NCBI GenBank assembly: GCA_028726925.1
Contig: JAQYPI010000122.1
Location: forward strand, 1-29,563
Reading direction: 5' to 3'
From: Caryophanales bacterium
GTDB lineage: Bacteria; Bacillota_I; Bacilli_A; RFN20; CAG-826
Length of the DNA: 29,563 nt
The notes under the pieces are model-generated. The model was not told where the DNA came from. It saw only the letters and a list, made by a program, of their open reading frames with translations, and did not search any database. The translations under genes were made by a program, and so were the position numbers. Shown piece by piece: positions 1-8,140 of this stretch; position 1 is the first letter of the stretch, and every line of letters starts with the position of its first letter.

Positions 1-1241
1 TCATCGATCATGACCCCGATATAGGCCTCGTTCCTTTTCAAGACGAAAGAAGGCAATCCAAGGATCCTGCGGGAAGCGTTGATGCCCGCCATAAGGCCGA
101 GCCCGGCGGCTTCCTCATAGCCAGAGGTCCCGCAAATCTGCCCGGCGATATAGAGCCCTGGCCATTTTTTGATTTGGAGGGTCTCGTCGAATTCTTGGCT
201 GCGAATCGCATCGTATTCGATTTGGTAAGCCCACTTGAGGATTTCCGCGTGTTCGAGTCCAGGCAAAGAATGGACCATCTGCTCCTGAACTTCATGGGGC
301 ATTCCCGTGGAAAAACCTTGCAAATAGATGGATTCGCCGTCCTCATATTCCGGCTCAAGGAATAGCTGGTGACGCGGCTTGTCCGCGAATCGAACGACTT
401 TGGATTCAAAAGATGGGCAGTAACGAGGCCCGGTCCCTTGGATCGTCCCGTCCAAAACCGCGGAATCCCCGAGGTGTTCTTTCACAAGGTCGATGGTTTC
501 TTGCCCCGCGTAAATGAGATAGCAGGGCAATTGTTTTTCTTTCGGGGTGTATGTTTTGGTGCCATAGGAAAAGGCAAGAGGCTCATCGGACCCCTCCTGG
601 ATCTCGCCGCGAGAGAAATCAATCGTGGATTTCTTGAGGCGGGGCGGGGTTCCAGTCTTAAGGCGAATAAGCGAGATTCCCATTTCCCTGAGGTTTTCGG
701 AAAGCCCCACGGAAGCGGGTTCGTCATCCGGTCCCCCGGGGTGGATGTCGCGTCCCGAGATGATTCGGCTATCGAGGTAGGTTCCCGTCGTGAGAATCAC
801 GGCTTTCGCGCGGTACTCTTTACCCGAAATAGAGACCCCATATACGCGATTTTCATCATGAAGGAGGCATTTGACTTCCCCTTCGAGAATGGTGAGGTTC
901 TCGGTTTCTTCGAGCAAGTTTTGGACGAAACGGGGATAACCGATTTTGTCTTGCTGGGTTCGTAGACACTGGACGCCAGGACCCTTGCCGGTGTTAAGCA
1001 TCTTCACTTGGAGGGGGCGGTGGTCCGCGGCGATGCCCATCAATCCTCCGAGGGCGTCGATCTCGCGGACGACGATGCCTTTGGCACTGCCGCCGATATG
1101 GGGATTGCACGGCATGTTGCCAATCATGTTCTTGTGAAGCGTGACCAAAAGGGTCCGCATGCCAAGGCGCGCGCTAGCATGGCTCGCCTCGACTCCCGCG
1201 TGACCTCCCCCGACCACAATGACGTCAAAATTCGTATCCAT
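1..1241 (-). CDS. mnmG: tRNA uridine-5-carboxymethylaminomethyl modification enzyme MnmG (GidA), 3' end cut by window edge
   Basis: FAD-binding subunit that works with the GTPase MnmE to place the (carboxymethyl)aminomethyl group on U34 of certain tRNAs in the cytoplasm. About 413 codons are visible. The N terminus shows the Rossmann motif GGGHAG (residues 11-16), then CNPHIGGSAKG, VREIDALGG and LNTGKGPGVQ, all typical of MnmG. Near the window edge AGQICGTSGYEEAAGLGLMAG and NEAYIGVMID match the family and separate it from TrmFO. The C-terminal MnmE- and tRNA-binding part lies outside the window. The ATG at 1241 is 12 bases after the sufB stop with an AAGAAGGGA-like ribosome site, so it is probably the last visible gene of the suf transcript. 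Identity is very secure; co-transcription is inferred from spacing. Confidence 0.96.
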   Translation of the reverse strand, partial: MDTNFDVIVVGGGHAGVEASHASARLGMRTLLVTLHKNMIGNMPCNPHIGGSAKGIVVREIDALGGLMGIAADHRPLQVKMLNTGKGPGVQCLRTQQDKIGYPRFVQNLLEETENLTILEGEVKCLLHDENRVYGVSISGKEYRAKAVILTTGTYLDSRIISGRDIHPGGPDDEPASVGLSENLREMGISLIRLKTGTPPRLKKSTIDFSRGEIQEGSDEPLAFSYGTKTYTPKEKQLPCYLIYAGQETIDLVKEHLGDSAVLDGTIQGTGPRYCPSFESKVVRFADKPRHQLFLEPEYEDGESIYLQGFSTGMPHEVQEQMVHSLPGLEHAEILKWAYQIEYDAIRSQEFDETLQIKKWPGLYIAGQICGTSGYEEAAGLGLMAGINASRRILGLPSFVLKRNEAYIGVMID

Positions 1242-1253
1242 GGGTCCCTTCTT

Positions 1254-2657
1254 TTACCCGATGGATCCGGACATATCCATTTTGATGAGTTGATTGAGCT
1301 CGACGGCGTATTCCATCGGAAGCTCTTTGGCGAACGGCTCGATGAAGCCCATAACGATCATCTGGGTGGCTTCTTGCTCGGTCAAGCCGCGACTCATGAG
1401 GTAGAAAAGCTGCTCCTGATCGATCTTGGAAACGGTCGCCTCGTGTTCGATGTAAGCGTCGTTATTCTGGATTTCGTTCTTCGGGATCGTGTCGGACTTG
1501 GAATCGGAATCGAGAATCAACGTGTCGCATTCGACATGGCTCTTGGCGCCCGTTGCCCCGGGCATCATCCGCACGGTGCCGCGGAAATTCGCAACCCCGC
1601 CATGGTGGACGACGGATTTGGAAACGATGGAACTCGAGGTGTCTTTGCCGATGTGGATCATGCGGGCACCGCTGTCTTGGAATTGCCCATGGTTCCCAAC
1701 GGCGATCGTGATGGTCGATCCCCGGCTATGATCGCCTTTCAAGAGACACGCCGGATATTTCATCGTGGTCATGGAGCCAATGTTCCCATCGACCCATTCC
1801 ATGAAGCCGTTTTCCTCGACCCTCGCCCTTTGGGTGACGAGGTTCAGGATGTTTGTGGACCAGTTCTGGATCGTGGTGTAACGGACGTGCGCCCCTTTGT
1901 TGACAACAATCTCGACGACGCCGACGTGCAAGGATTCCTTGTTGTAGACCGGGGCGGTGCATCCTTCGATGTAATGGATGTCCGCGCCTTCGTCCGCGAT
2001 GATGAGGGTGCGTTCGAACTGGCCAGTTTTTTGGTTGTTGATGCGGAAATACGACTGGAGGGGTTTGTCCAACTTGACGCCTTTTGGAACGTAGATGAAA
2101 GAGCCTCCGCTCCAGCAAGCGCCGTTGAGCGCGCTGAATTTGCTGTCGGCAATGGGGATGACGGTCCCAAAATATTGCCGGAAAATGTCGGGGAAAAGCT
2201 TAAGGCCCATATCGCTCGAGAGGAAAATGACGCCTTTTTCTTGGAGCTCTTCCAACATGTTGTGATAGACGACTTCCGACTCATACTGTGTCGAGACGCC
2301 CGAGAGATACTTCTGCTCGGCTTCGGGGATCCCGAGCTTCTGGAACGTTTTCTTCACCGTGTCAGGAATCTCGTCCCAAGAAGAATGTTCCCCTTCTGCG
2401 ACGCGCGTGAAATACGTGAAGGAATCAAAATCGACTTCCTTCAGGGATGGACCGAAATCGGGGAGGGGCATCTTGAGGAATTGGCGGTAGGCCTTGAGAC
2501 GGAATTCGAGCATCCAGTCAGGCTCGCCCTTGGCTTTGGAGATTTCGCGCACCACTTCTTCGCTTAGGCCTTTGCCCGTCGAGAAAATGGAGACGTCCTC
2601 GTCGCGGAAACCGTATTTGTATTCTTCGTTCAGGACATCCGGTTTCTTTTGGCTCAT
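1254..2657 (-). CDS. sufB: Fe-S cluster assembly protein SufB
   Basis: Core scaffold subunit of the SUF machine, which builds iron-sulfur clusters with SufC and SufD in the cytoplasm. The 467-residue protein has the usual SufB length: an N-terminal helical region (1-120) followed by the right-handed beta-helix core. The cysteine in SHVECDTLIL (about Cys377) and the glutamate in IEHEAT (about Glu406) correspond to residues needed for cluster assembly in E. coli SufB. The C terminus has the family pattern FYLMSRGL followed by a helical tail. The ATG overlaps the sufU stop as ATGA, indicating translational coupling. The stop is followed after 12 bases by mnmG. Confidence 0.98.
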   Translation of the reverse strand: MSQKKPDVLNEEYKYGFRDEDVSIFSTGKGLSEEVVREISKAKGEPDWMLEFRLKAYRQFLKMPLPDFGPSLKEVDFDSFTYFTRVAEGEHSSWDEIPDTVKKTFQKLGIPEAEQKYLSGVSTQYESEVVYHNMLEELQEKGVIFLSSDMGLKLFPDIFRQYFGTVIPIADSKFSALNGACWSGGSFIYVPKGVKLDKPLQSYFRINNQKTGQFERTLIIADEGADIHYIEGCTAPVYNKESLHVGVVEIVVNKGAHVRYTTIQNWSTNILNLVTQRARVEENGFMEWVDGNIGSMTTMKYPACLLKGDHSRGSTITIAVGNHGQFQDSGARMIHIGKDTSSSIVSKSVVHHGGVANFRGTVRMMPGATGAKSHVECDTLILDSDSKSDTIPKNEIQNNDAYIEHEATVSKIDQEQLFYLMSRGLTEQEATQMIVMGFIEPFAKELPMEYAVELNQLIKMDMSGSIG

Positions 2658-3109
2658 GAATGGACGTCCTCCTTTTCGAGAAGCTCACGGAAAGCATCCC
2701 AGCCGATGGTGGCGCAATGAATGCGGGAAGGCTGCCGATACGTGTTCGCGAAAGCGATAGCCTCATCGAGAACCGAGGCATCGTAATCTTCCTTGCCGGT
2801 GATCATCTTGGTGTACTCGCCGATGATTTTCTCGGCCTCTTCTTTCGTGCGACCAATCAAAAGATCGCAGAGGATGTCGGTCGAAGCCGTGGAGATGGCG
2901 CAGGCGGTCCCTTCCCAAAGGGCATCGACGATCTTGCCGTTTTCTTGCTTGAGATAGACGTCGATGTCATCGATGCAATTCACGGAAGAGGAATGCGTGG
3001 TCTCATATTCCGCGGGAGAGGGGCAGGCGCTTTTGTGGCGCGGCGCGTTATAGTGGTCGATGATGATTTCCCGCATCATCATGGGATTCAGTTCAACAGA
3101 AGTAGGCAT
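2654..3109 (-). CDS. sufU: SufU, zinc-dependent sulfur-transfer partner of SufS
   Basis: IscU-like protein that in Gram-positive bacteria accepts persulfide sulfur from SufS and passes it to SufBCD. The 151-residue protein keeps the three cysteines expected for zinc and sulfur handling: Cys45 in VNCID with Asp47, Cys70 in GTACAIS, and Cys132 in HCATIGW. The usual CGD of the first motif reads CID here, with the aspartate kept. The start at 3109 is chosen because GGAGGAG lies 10 bases upstream, inside the end of sufS, giving a 17-base overlap with that gene. A longer open frame upstream lies within sufS and is not needed. The stop overlaps the sufB start by 4 bases. Confidence 0.94.
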   Translation of the reverse strand: MPTSVELNPMMMREIIIDHYNAPRHKSACPSPAEYETTHSSSVNCIDDIDVYLKQENGKIVDALWEGTACAISTASTDILCDLLIGRTKEEAEKIIGEYTKMITGKEDYDASVLDEAIAFANTYRQPSRIHCATIGWDAFRELLEKEDVHS

Positions 3110-4322
3110 CGAGATAATCTCCTCCGGAAGCGACGGCCTCGGCCAAGGCGTCGATTTCCTTTTTCGTCGTGTAGAGATAGAACGAGGCGCGGACGGTCGC
3201 GATCGTTCCCAGGAAGTCGTTAAGGATCTTCGCGCAGTGCTGGCCCGAACGGCAAGCGATGCCGCGGCTATTGAGGAAGGTCGCGGCGTCTTGAGCAAAA
3301 ACGCCATCGACGTTGAAGGTCACGATCCCCGATTCGCTATCGGCGTTGTAGAGCTTGACCTTGCCGGTTTTGCTCAAAGCCTCGACGGCATAACGCTTCA
3401 ATTCCCTCTCGTGGGCTTGGATGTTCTCCATGCCGATTCCCTGAAGGTAACGGATGGCCGCTTGCAGGCCTTGAATTTCCGCGAGAGGCTGCGTCCCCGC
3501 TTCGAAGCGAAGGGGCGGTTCGAGGAAGCCGACCTCGACGCACATATCGAATTTGGCGTTCATTCCTCCCCCGGTCATGAAGGGGTCCATCTTGCAGAGA
3601 AGATCGTATTTGCCATAGAGGACGCCGACCCCGGTCGGGCCGCACATCTTGTGGCCACTGAAGGCGAGGAAATCGCAGTCGAGATCCTGAACGTCGGTTT
3701 TCATGTGCGGGACGGACTGCGCGCCGTCGAGGACGAACAAGGCGCCATATTCATGGGCGATTTTCGCGAGTTCCTTCGCGGGAACGACGAATCCCAGGAC
3801 GTTCGTGACATGGGCAACAGAAACGATTTTCGTGTTCTTTGAAATGGTTTTGCGCAGATTTTCGGGAAGCAAACGCCCTTTTTCATCGAGGGGGATGTAG
3901 CGGATTTTGCACCCGGTCATCTCGGCGACGCGGAACCAAGGAAGCACGTTGGAGGCATGTTCCGCCTCGGTCAAGAGAATCTCATCTTCTGGCTTGAGAT
4001 ACTTGGCCGCATAGCCGTAAGCCACGAGGTTCAAGCTGCCGGTGCTCCCGCTCGTGAAGACGACTTCCGTCTCGTCGCAGTGGATGAATTCGGCAACCGT
4101 TTTACGGGTGCTCAGAACCATCTGATCCATGACATAGCAAAGGTCGTAATCCCCGCGGTGGGAATTCGCGGTTTCTTTCGTGTAATAATCCGTGACGGCT
4201 TGGATGACCGCGTCTGGCTTGAAGGTCGTGGAAGCATTGTCTAGGTAGACGAGGGGCTTTCCCTGCATCGTCGTCCCATTGCGGATCATGGGGAAATCCC
4301 GGCGGATCTTTTCGATGTTCAT
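3093..4322 (-). CDS. sufS: Cysteine desulfurase SufS
   Basis: PLP enzyme that converts cysteine to alanine and carries the released sulfur as a persulfide. The 409-residue protein shows the class V aminotransferase pattern: YLDNASTT near residue 30, EAEHASN with His122, FSGHKMCGPTG with the PLP lysine at about 225, and the persulfide cysteine in CRSGQHCA at about residue 363. This is the SufS (group II) form. I prefer the ATG at 4322 over a TTG at 4328, because AAGGGGG lies 8 bases before the ATG but only 2 before the TTG. It starts 2 bases after the sufD stop and overlaps sufU by 17 bases. Confidence 0.96.
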   Translation of the reverse strand: MNIEKIRRDFPMIRNGTTMQGKPLVYLDNASTTFKPDAVIQAVTDYYTKETANSHRGDYDLCYVMDQMVLSTRKTVAEFIHCDETEVVFTSGSTGSLNLVAYGYAAKYLKPEDEILLTEAEHASNVLPWFRVAEMTGCKIRYIPLDEKGRLLPENLRKTISKNTKIVSVAHVTNVLGFVVPAKELAKIAHEYGALFVLDGAQSVPHMKTDVQDLDCDFLAFSGHKMCGPTGVGVLYGKYDLLCKMDPFMTGGGMNAKFDMCVEVGFLEPPLRFEAGTQPLAEIQGLQAAIRYLQGIGMENIQAHERELKRYAVEALSKTGKVKLYNADSESGIVTFNVDGVFAQDAATFLNSRGIACRSGQHCAKILNDFLGTIATVRASFYLYTTKKEIDALAEAVASGGDYLDAYFC

Positions 4323-4324
4323 GG

Positions 4325-4999
4325 TCAAATCCCCCTTTCGATGGCTTCTTCGATGCGGTTCCTCGTCTCTCCCTCAAAGAATGACTCGATGGGTTTGAGG
4401 TAGCCAAGGGAAATCAAGCGTCTCGCATCCGCGAGCGAAAGCCCGCGCGACAAAAGGTAATAGATGTGCTCTTCGTTGAGTTTGCCGACGACCGCGGCGT
4501 GGCTCGCCTGGACATCGTTCTCGTCGATGCAAAGGATGGGCGAGGCTTGGGCGACACAGTGTTCATCGAAAACGATGATTTTCGCGCTTTGCCGCGTTTT
4601 AGAACCATACGCCCCCTTCGAAATGTCGCTTTTCCCGAGGAAGGAAAGGCGGCTATTCCCCTCGGCGATGCCATAGTTCTCGATCAAGCCGTCGGTGTGA
4701 TGGGCGTGGTGGAAGCAATTCGCAAGGACGGTCTTCCGGTCATCCCCCGAGGACAGGACGGCCGCATGGAATTCCGCGGAAGCGCCCGGTTCGTCGAGAT
4801 CGATGGAAACGCGGGTCTCTCCATTCCCCCGGGAAAAGTCCGCCAAAGCGATTTTGACCGAAGCGTTCCCCTTGACGCGAATGCGAATATCGCGGTCGCA
4901 CGCATCCTCGAAAAAAGCGAAAAGCAAGGGGGACGTACCCTCGTTTTCGATGATGATGTCATCGAGTTGCCCTTTGGGGTCGACGAAAAGCGAATTCAT
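4325..4999 (-). CDS. sufD: SufD, short form (about half the usual length)
   Basis: Partner of SufB in the SufBC2D scaffold. At 224 residues it is much shorter than the roughly 400-430 residues of typical SufD and begins directly in what looks like the beta-helix core; the usual N-terminal helical region is missing. It keeps the C-terminal pattern QASHAAVVG, whose histidine (about His167) corresponds to the conserved SufD histidine, then YYLLSRGL and LGYLKPIE. Its place between sufC and sufS and its 4-base ATGA overlap with sufC support the call. There is no sign of a frameshift or of the missing part nearby, so the shortness appears native. A second SufB-like paralogue is the alternative reading. 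Confidence 0.88.
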   Translation of the reverse strand: MNSLFVDPKGQLDDIIIENEGTSPLLFAFFEDACDRDIRIRVKGNASVKIALADFSRGNGETRVSIDLDEPGASAEFHAAVLSSGDDRKTVLANCFHHAHHTDGLIENYGIAEGNSRLSFLGKSDISKGAYGSKTRQSAKIIVFDEHCVAQASPILCIDENDVQASHAAVVGKLNEEHIYYLLSRGLSLADARRLISLGYLKPIESFFEGETRNRIEEAIERGI

Positions 5000-5820
5000 T
5001 CTTTACCAACCGCCTCCCGGGTGGCGCAGACGCCGATCGAAACGTCGTTCATCGGGGCGTTGTCCTTCTCGATTTTGATCCCGTGCTCCCGTTTGAGCCA
5101 TTCATAGCCTTCGCGGTCGATCCGGGTGATGATGGAGGGATCCCCCTCGAGCTGGATGCGCCCGTTGATCATGATCGCGACGCGAGTCGGGCGAATCAAA
5201 TCGTAAAGCCTCGCGTAATGGGAGACGACGAGGAAGCCGCGTCCTTTTTCCTGTTCTTCGTTGATGGCTTTCGAGACGACGTTGATCGCGTCGACGTCGA
5301 GGCCGGAATCGATTTCGTCGAGCATCGCGAATTTGGGGTCGAGCAATTTCATCTGGAGGATTTCGTTCCTCTTCTTCTCGCCCCCGCTGAACCCTTCGTT
5401 CAGATTGCGGTTGCTCATCTCGAAAGGGATGCCCATATCCGCATAAGCGTTTTTGAGGCTGCTATAGAATTGGAAGAGGCTCATCGGCTTTTCCCGGCGG
5501 GCGTTCATCGCCGCCTTGAGGAAGTCCGCGCTGTTGACTCCCGGGATCTCGGAGGGATACTGCATGGCAAGGAAAAGGCCGGCCTTGGACCTTTCGTCGA
5601 CGCTCATCGCGAAAAGATCCCGGCCATCGAGATAGGCTTTGCCTTCGGTGATCGTGTAGTTGGGATTTCCCATCAAAGCACCGAGCAACGTGCTTTTGCC
5701 GTGGCCGTTCGGCCCTAAAAGGGCTACCGTTTCGCCGCTATGGATCGTGAGATTCACTCCTTTGAGGATCTCGGTGCCCTTCACGGAGACGCGGAGATCG
5801 CGGATGATGAGTTCGGACAT
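4996..5820 (-). CDS. sufC: SUF ATPase SufC
   Basis: ABC-type ATPase that drives shape changes in the SufBCD scaffold; it is cytoplasmic and not a transporter. The 274-residue protein has Walker A GPNGHGKST (36-44), the signature SGGEKKR (145-151), and the SufC-type Walker B stretch MLDEIDSGLD (166-175), followed by the switch histidine in VVSHY (about 201). About 20 residues follow the normal SufC end, a modest extension. The start at 5820 has AAGGAGG 6 bases upstream; an in-frame extension to 5934 lacks any ribosome site and crosses the promoter. It is the first gene of the suf operon. Confidence 0.97.
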   Translation of the reverse strand: MSELIIRDLRVSVKGTEILKGVNLTIHSGETVALLGPNGHGKSTLLGALMGNPNYTITEGKAYLDGRDLFAMSVDERSKAGLFLAMQYPSEIPGVNSADFLKAAMNARREKPMSLFQFYSSLKNAYADMGIPFEMSNRNLNEGFSGGEKKRNEILQMKLLDPKFAMLDEIDSGLDVDAINVVSKAINEEQEKGRGFLVVSHYARLYDLIRPTRVAIMINGRIQLEGDPSIITRIDREGYEWLKREHGIKIEKDNAPMNDVSIGVCATREAVGKE

Positions 5821-5846
5821 AAAAAGCCTCCTTGCGAAGCCAAAAT

Positions 5847-5876
5847 ATTGTACGGCATGTCTAAGGAAGCTATCAA
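5847..5876 (-). promoter_or_regulatory. Promoter of the suf operon
   Basis: On the minus strand TTGATA (5871-5876) is separated by 18 bases from TACAAT (5847-5852). This is a good sigma-70/SigA match. The predicted start near 5840 gives a short leader that carries AAGGAGG at 5827-5833 before sufC. Confidence 0.72.
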
Positions 5877-5954
5877 ATGAAACAATCGCGACACGCGAGG
5901 CAAAACGTCTCGGAAGGAAAAACAAAGAATCCAAGAGAAGGATAATTTTTATGG

Positions 5955-5983
5955 TTGTATTGATACTCTAAAGAGTATAAGAT
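5955..5983 (+). promoter_or_regulatory. Probable promoter of the lipoprotein pair, overlapping a palindrome
   Basis: TTGTAT (5955-5960) with a 17-base spacer to TAAGAT (5978-5983), or TATAAG (5976-5981) with a shorter spacer. The perfect dyad ATACTCT-AA-AGAGTAT (5963-5978) fills the spacer and touches the -10 element. That is where a repressor would block RNA polymerase. The ribosome site AAGGAGG is at 6004-6010. Confidence 0.5.
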
Positions 5984-6021
5984 TTTTGCGCTACGTTCAG
6001 ACGAAGGAGGAACGAATCCAC

Positions 6022-8124
6022 ATGAAAAAAGGAAAACTCCTCACCATTGCAACTGGCCTCGCAGCAATCGCTTCTCTCGCGGGCTGCAACGAAACCAGTT
6101 ACAAAGAGGGTGTCGCCATCACATTCACCAACGCAGACGGAAAGCGGACGGAATATACCGCCAAGGATCTCTTCGAAGATTATCAGGACAGCACTTCCAC
6201 CGCGAGCACGGATTTCAGCAAAGTTAAGGAAATCTTGATCCGCAAGTACTACGAAGGCAGAAGCGGCGATATTGAGGAACTCAAGAAAAAGGCCTCGACC
6301 GATGTCGAAGCCATCAAGAACCAGGCACAGAGCAACGCCAACAACAACGGAACCACCTATGCCGCCGAGCTCGAGACCCTTCTCCAAGGGGAAGACGTCA
6401 AAAACGTCGAGGAGCTCTATCAAAAGAAGCTTTATGCCGCCGAGCTCGAGAAATTCGAGAAGGACTACAAAGCGGGCGACAACCTCAAGTACATCCGCGA
6501 CGGCAAGCGCGATGACGGCTCCCCTTTCTTCCCGGCCGATGCGAACTTCGGCCAAGGAAGTGCCGGCTACATCGAGACCCGCATGCCCTACAACGTCTCG
6601 CACATCCTCTTGGAAGCGAGCGGCGCGAACGAATCCGACGCGACGAGCACCCCGCTTAGCGAAACCGAGGCCAAGACCTTCGGCGACGTCATCCTCATGA
6701 TGGCGGGCTCCGACACCGAGGATAGCCACTATGGCCACACCTCCGTCGGGGAAAAGCGTTTGTCCTTCGGCACCCTCGCCAAGACCTATTCCAAGGATAC
6801 CGGTTCCGGTGAAGCCTATGGCAACCTCGGCGTCATGGACATCGACACGTCCTTCGTCCAAGGCTTCCAATATGGCGTTTACGCGTACGACACCTTGTTC
6901 AATCAGCAGAACGCCTCTTCTTCCCTCGCCGCGAACCTGAAGTTCTCGAGCGAAGCGACCTACCGCAACGCCAAGGGCGAAGAAAAACCCTTGAGTGACG
7001 CGACTTCCGCGAGCGGCGTCTTCGGCGAAATCGGCCAAATCCCCTTCGGCGCGGCCGTCGCCCTCGCTAACGACGAAGTCCAGAAGAACTTCCCGAGCCA
7101 GACCTTCAAAGTCAATGACGGCAACACGGCCTACATGCCGCGCAACGTCATCTGGAACAAGTACTTCAACTCCCACCGCATCGCCGTCATCACCCCGAAC
7201 CGCATCGCCTACAACGACGTCGTCGAGGCCGGCTTCAACACGAGCGTCGCCGAATCCGTCGGCGCGGCTTATGTCGAAGATAGCGGCGCGTACAAGATGA
7301 ACGCCGAGCTCAATAGCTGGAAAGGCACCGTGGACACGGGCTATGCCGCGCTCCCCGGCTTCCAATACGACACCAAGGGCATCCTCCCGAACGTGAAAGA
7401 TGCAAGCGGCACCGCCACGAACGTCCTTACGAACGAGAAAGGCCAGATCATTCTCGCCGTCCGCGGGGATTCCGGCACCAAGGGCATCCACTTCATCGTC
7501 GTCGATCGTTCCCCGCTCTCCCAATACGGCACCCGCATCGAGGCCAACAAGATCGTCTCCAACGACGAAGCCTACTATGCCGCCAACAAGGGCACCGCGG
7601 ATATCACGACCCTCTCCGAGTACTTCACCTTCGAGAACCCGAGCACGAGCGTCTCTTACCCGACCTACTCCAAGAATAATGGCGTAGAAAACAAAACGAC
7701 TCTCATTTCCCAGGGCCTCGTCGCCGACAAGACCGTCTATCAGAAGAACATCGACAAATTCAAGAGCACGGTCTCGGGCTTCAACAGCGACATCATGGAA
7801 ACCTATGAAGTTCAGAAGCTCGTCACCGACACGCACGCCGAATTCAACACGGCGAACGCGAGCGTGAAGAAAGTCGTCGACAACATCTACAACTATTCTC
7901 AGCAAAAGCGTCGGAAAGCCTCTGAAGACGCCCGCAAGTCCTTGGATGATTCCTGGACCAAGTACGCCGAATTCCTCGTCCGCGAAGATGAATCCCGTGC
8001 TTTGCGCGAGAAGGGCGATCAAAAACTCATCACCGAAGCCGCGGCCATCCTCTACAACACCGAGGACGCCAAGAACAAGGTCAAAGCCTGGGGCAACGGC
8101 GGCGCCTGCTATGAGAAGCGTTAA
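6022..8124 (+). CDS. Large lipoprotein with a parvulin-like (PrsA type) peptidyl-prolyl isomerase region
   Basis: Predicted membrane-anchored foldase of the outer face. A lipoprotein signal covers residues 1-22 with lipobox LAGC (Cys22). Residues about 190-350 have the layout of a parvulin domain: YNVSHILLEASG (as in family SHILV), a helix with SETEAKTFGDVI, then FGTLAKTYSKDTGSGEAYGNLG followed by FVQGFQYGVY. The flanking lysine-rich and glutamate-rich helices resemble the PrsA/SurA chaperone part. At 700 residues it is more than twice the size of B. subtilis PrsA; residues 350-700 match nothing I can name. The ATG at 6022 has AAGGAGG 11 bases upstream. Its neighbours hit and yhaM also lie near prsA in other Firmicutes. 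Strong use of C-ending codons suggests high expression. Isomerase activity is inferred. Confidence 0.75.
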   Translation: MKKGKLLTIATGLAAIASLAGCNETSYKEGVAITFTNADGKRTEYTAKDLFEDYQDSTSTASTDFSKVKEILIRKYYEGRSGDIEELKKKASTDVEAIKNQAQSNANNNGTTYAAELETLLQGEDVKNVEELYQKKLYAAELEKFEKDYKAGDNLKYIRDGKRDDGSPFFPADANFGQGSAGYIETRMPYNVSHILLEASGANESDATSTPLSETEAKTFGDVILMMAGSDTEDSHYGHTSVGEKRLSFGTLAKTYSKDTGSGEAYGNLGVMDIDTSFVQGFQYGVYAYDTLFNQQNASSSLAANLKFSSEATYRNAKGEEKPLSDATSASGVFGEIGQIPFGAAVALANDEVQKNFPSQTFKVNDGNTAYMPRNVIWNKYFNSHRIAVITPNRIAYNDVVEAGFNTSVAESVGAAYVEDSGAYKMNAELNSWKGTVDTGYAALPGFQYDTKGILPNVKDASGTATNVLTNEKGQIILAVRGDSGTKGIHFIVVDRSPLSQYGTRIEANKIVSNDEAYYAANKGTADITTLSEYFTFENPSTSVSYPTYSKNNGVENKTTLISQGLVADKTVYQKNIDKFKSTVSGFNSDIMETYEVQKLVTDTHAEFNTANASVKKVVDNIYNYSQQKRRKASEDARKSLDDSWTKYAEFLVREDESRALREKGDQKLITEAAAILYNTEDAKNKVKAWGNGGACYEKR

Positions 8125-8140
8125 TCAAGGAGGAGCAACC

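Noticed and set aside
1008..2567. A 519-codon plus-strand frame opposite sufB and mnmG
   Set aside because: It spans parts of two well-identified genes on the other strand and has the composition of a reverse complement of coding DNA.
2654..3307. Longer SufU starting at 3307
   Set aside because: The extra 66 residues lie inside sufS, are Ser/Arg-rich frame-shifted sequence, and have no ribosome site; the ATG at 3109 has a strong one.
5821..6021. Possible small RNA or riboswitch in the 200-base divergent region
   Set aside because: Apart from the two promoters and the AT-rich dyad I see no conserved multi-stem pattern, and the predicted leaders are too short for a riboswitch.
5968..8022. A 684-codon open frame on the minus strand opposite the foldase-like lipoprotein
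   Set aside because: It is antisense to a gene with a clear signal peptide, ribosome site and domain. The strong C-ending codon bias of the real gene removes stops from the opposite strand. The product is low-complexity Val/Gly/Asp-rich sequence with no family features.
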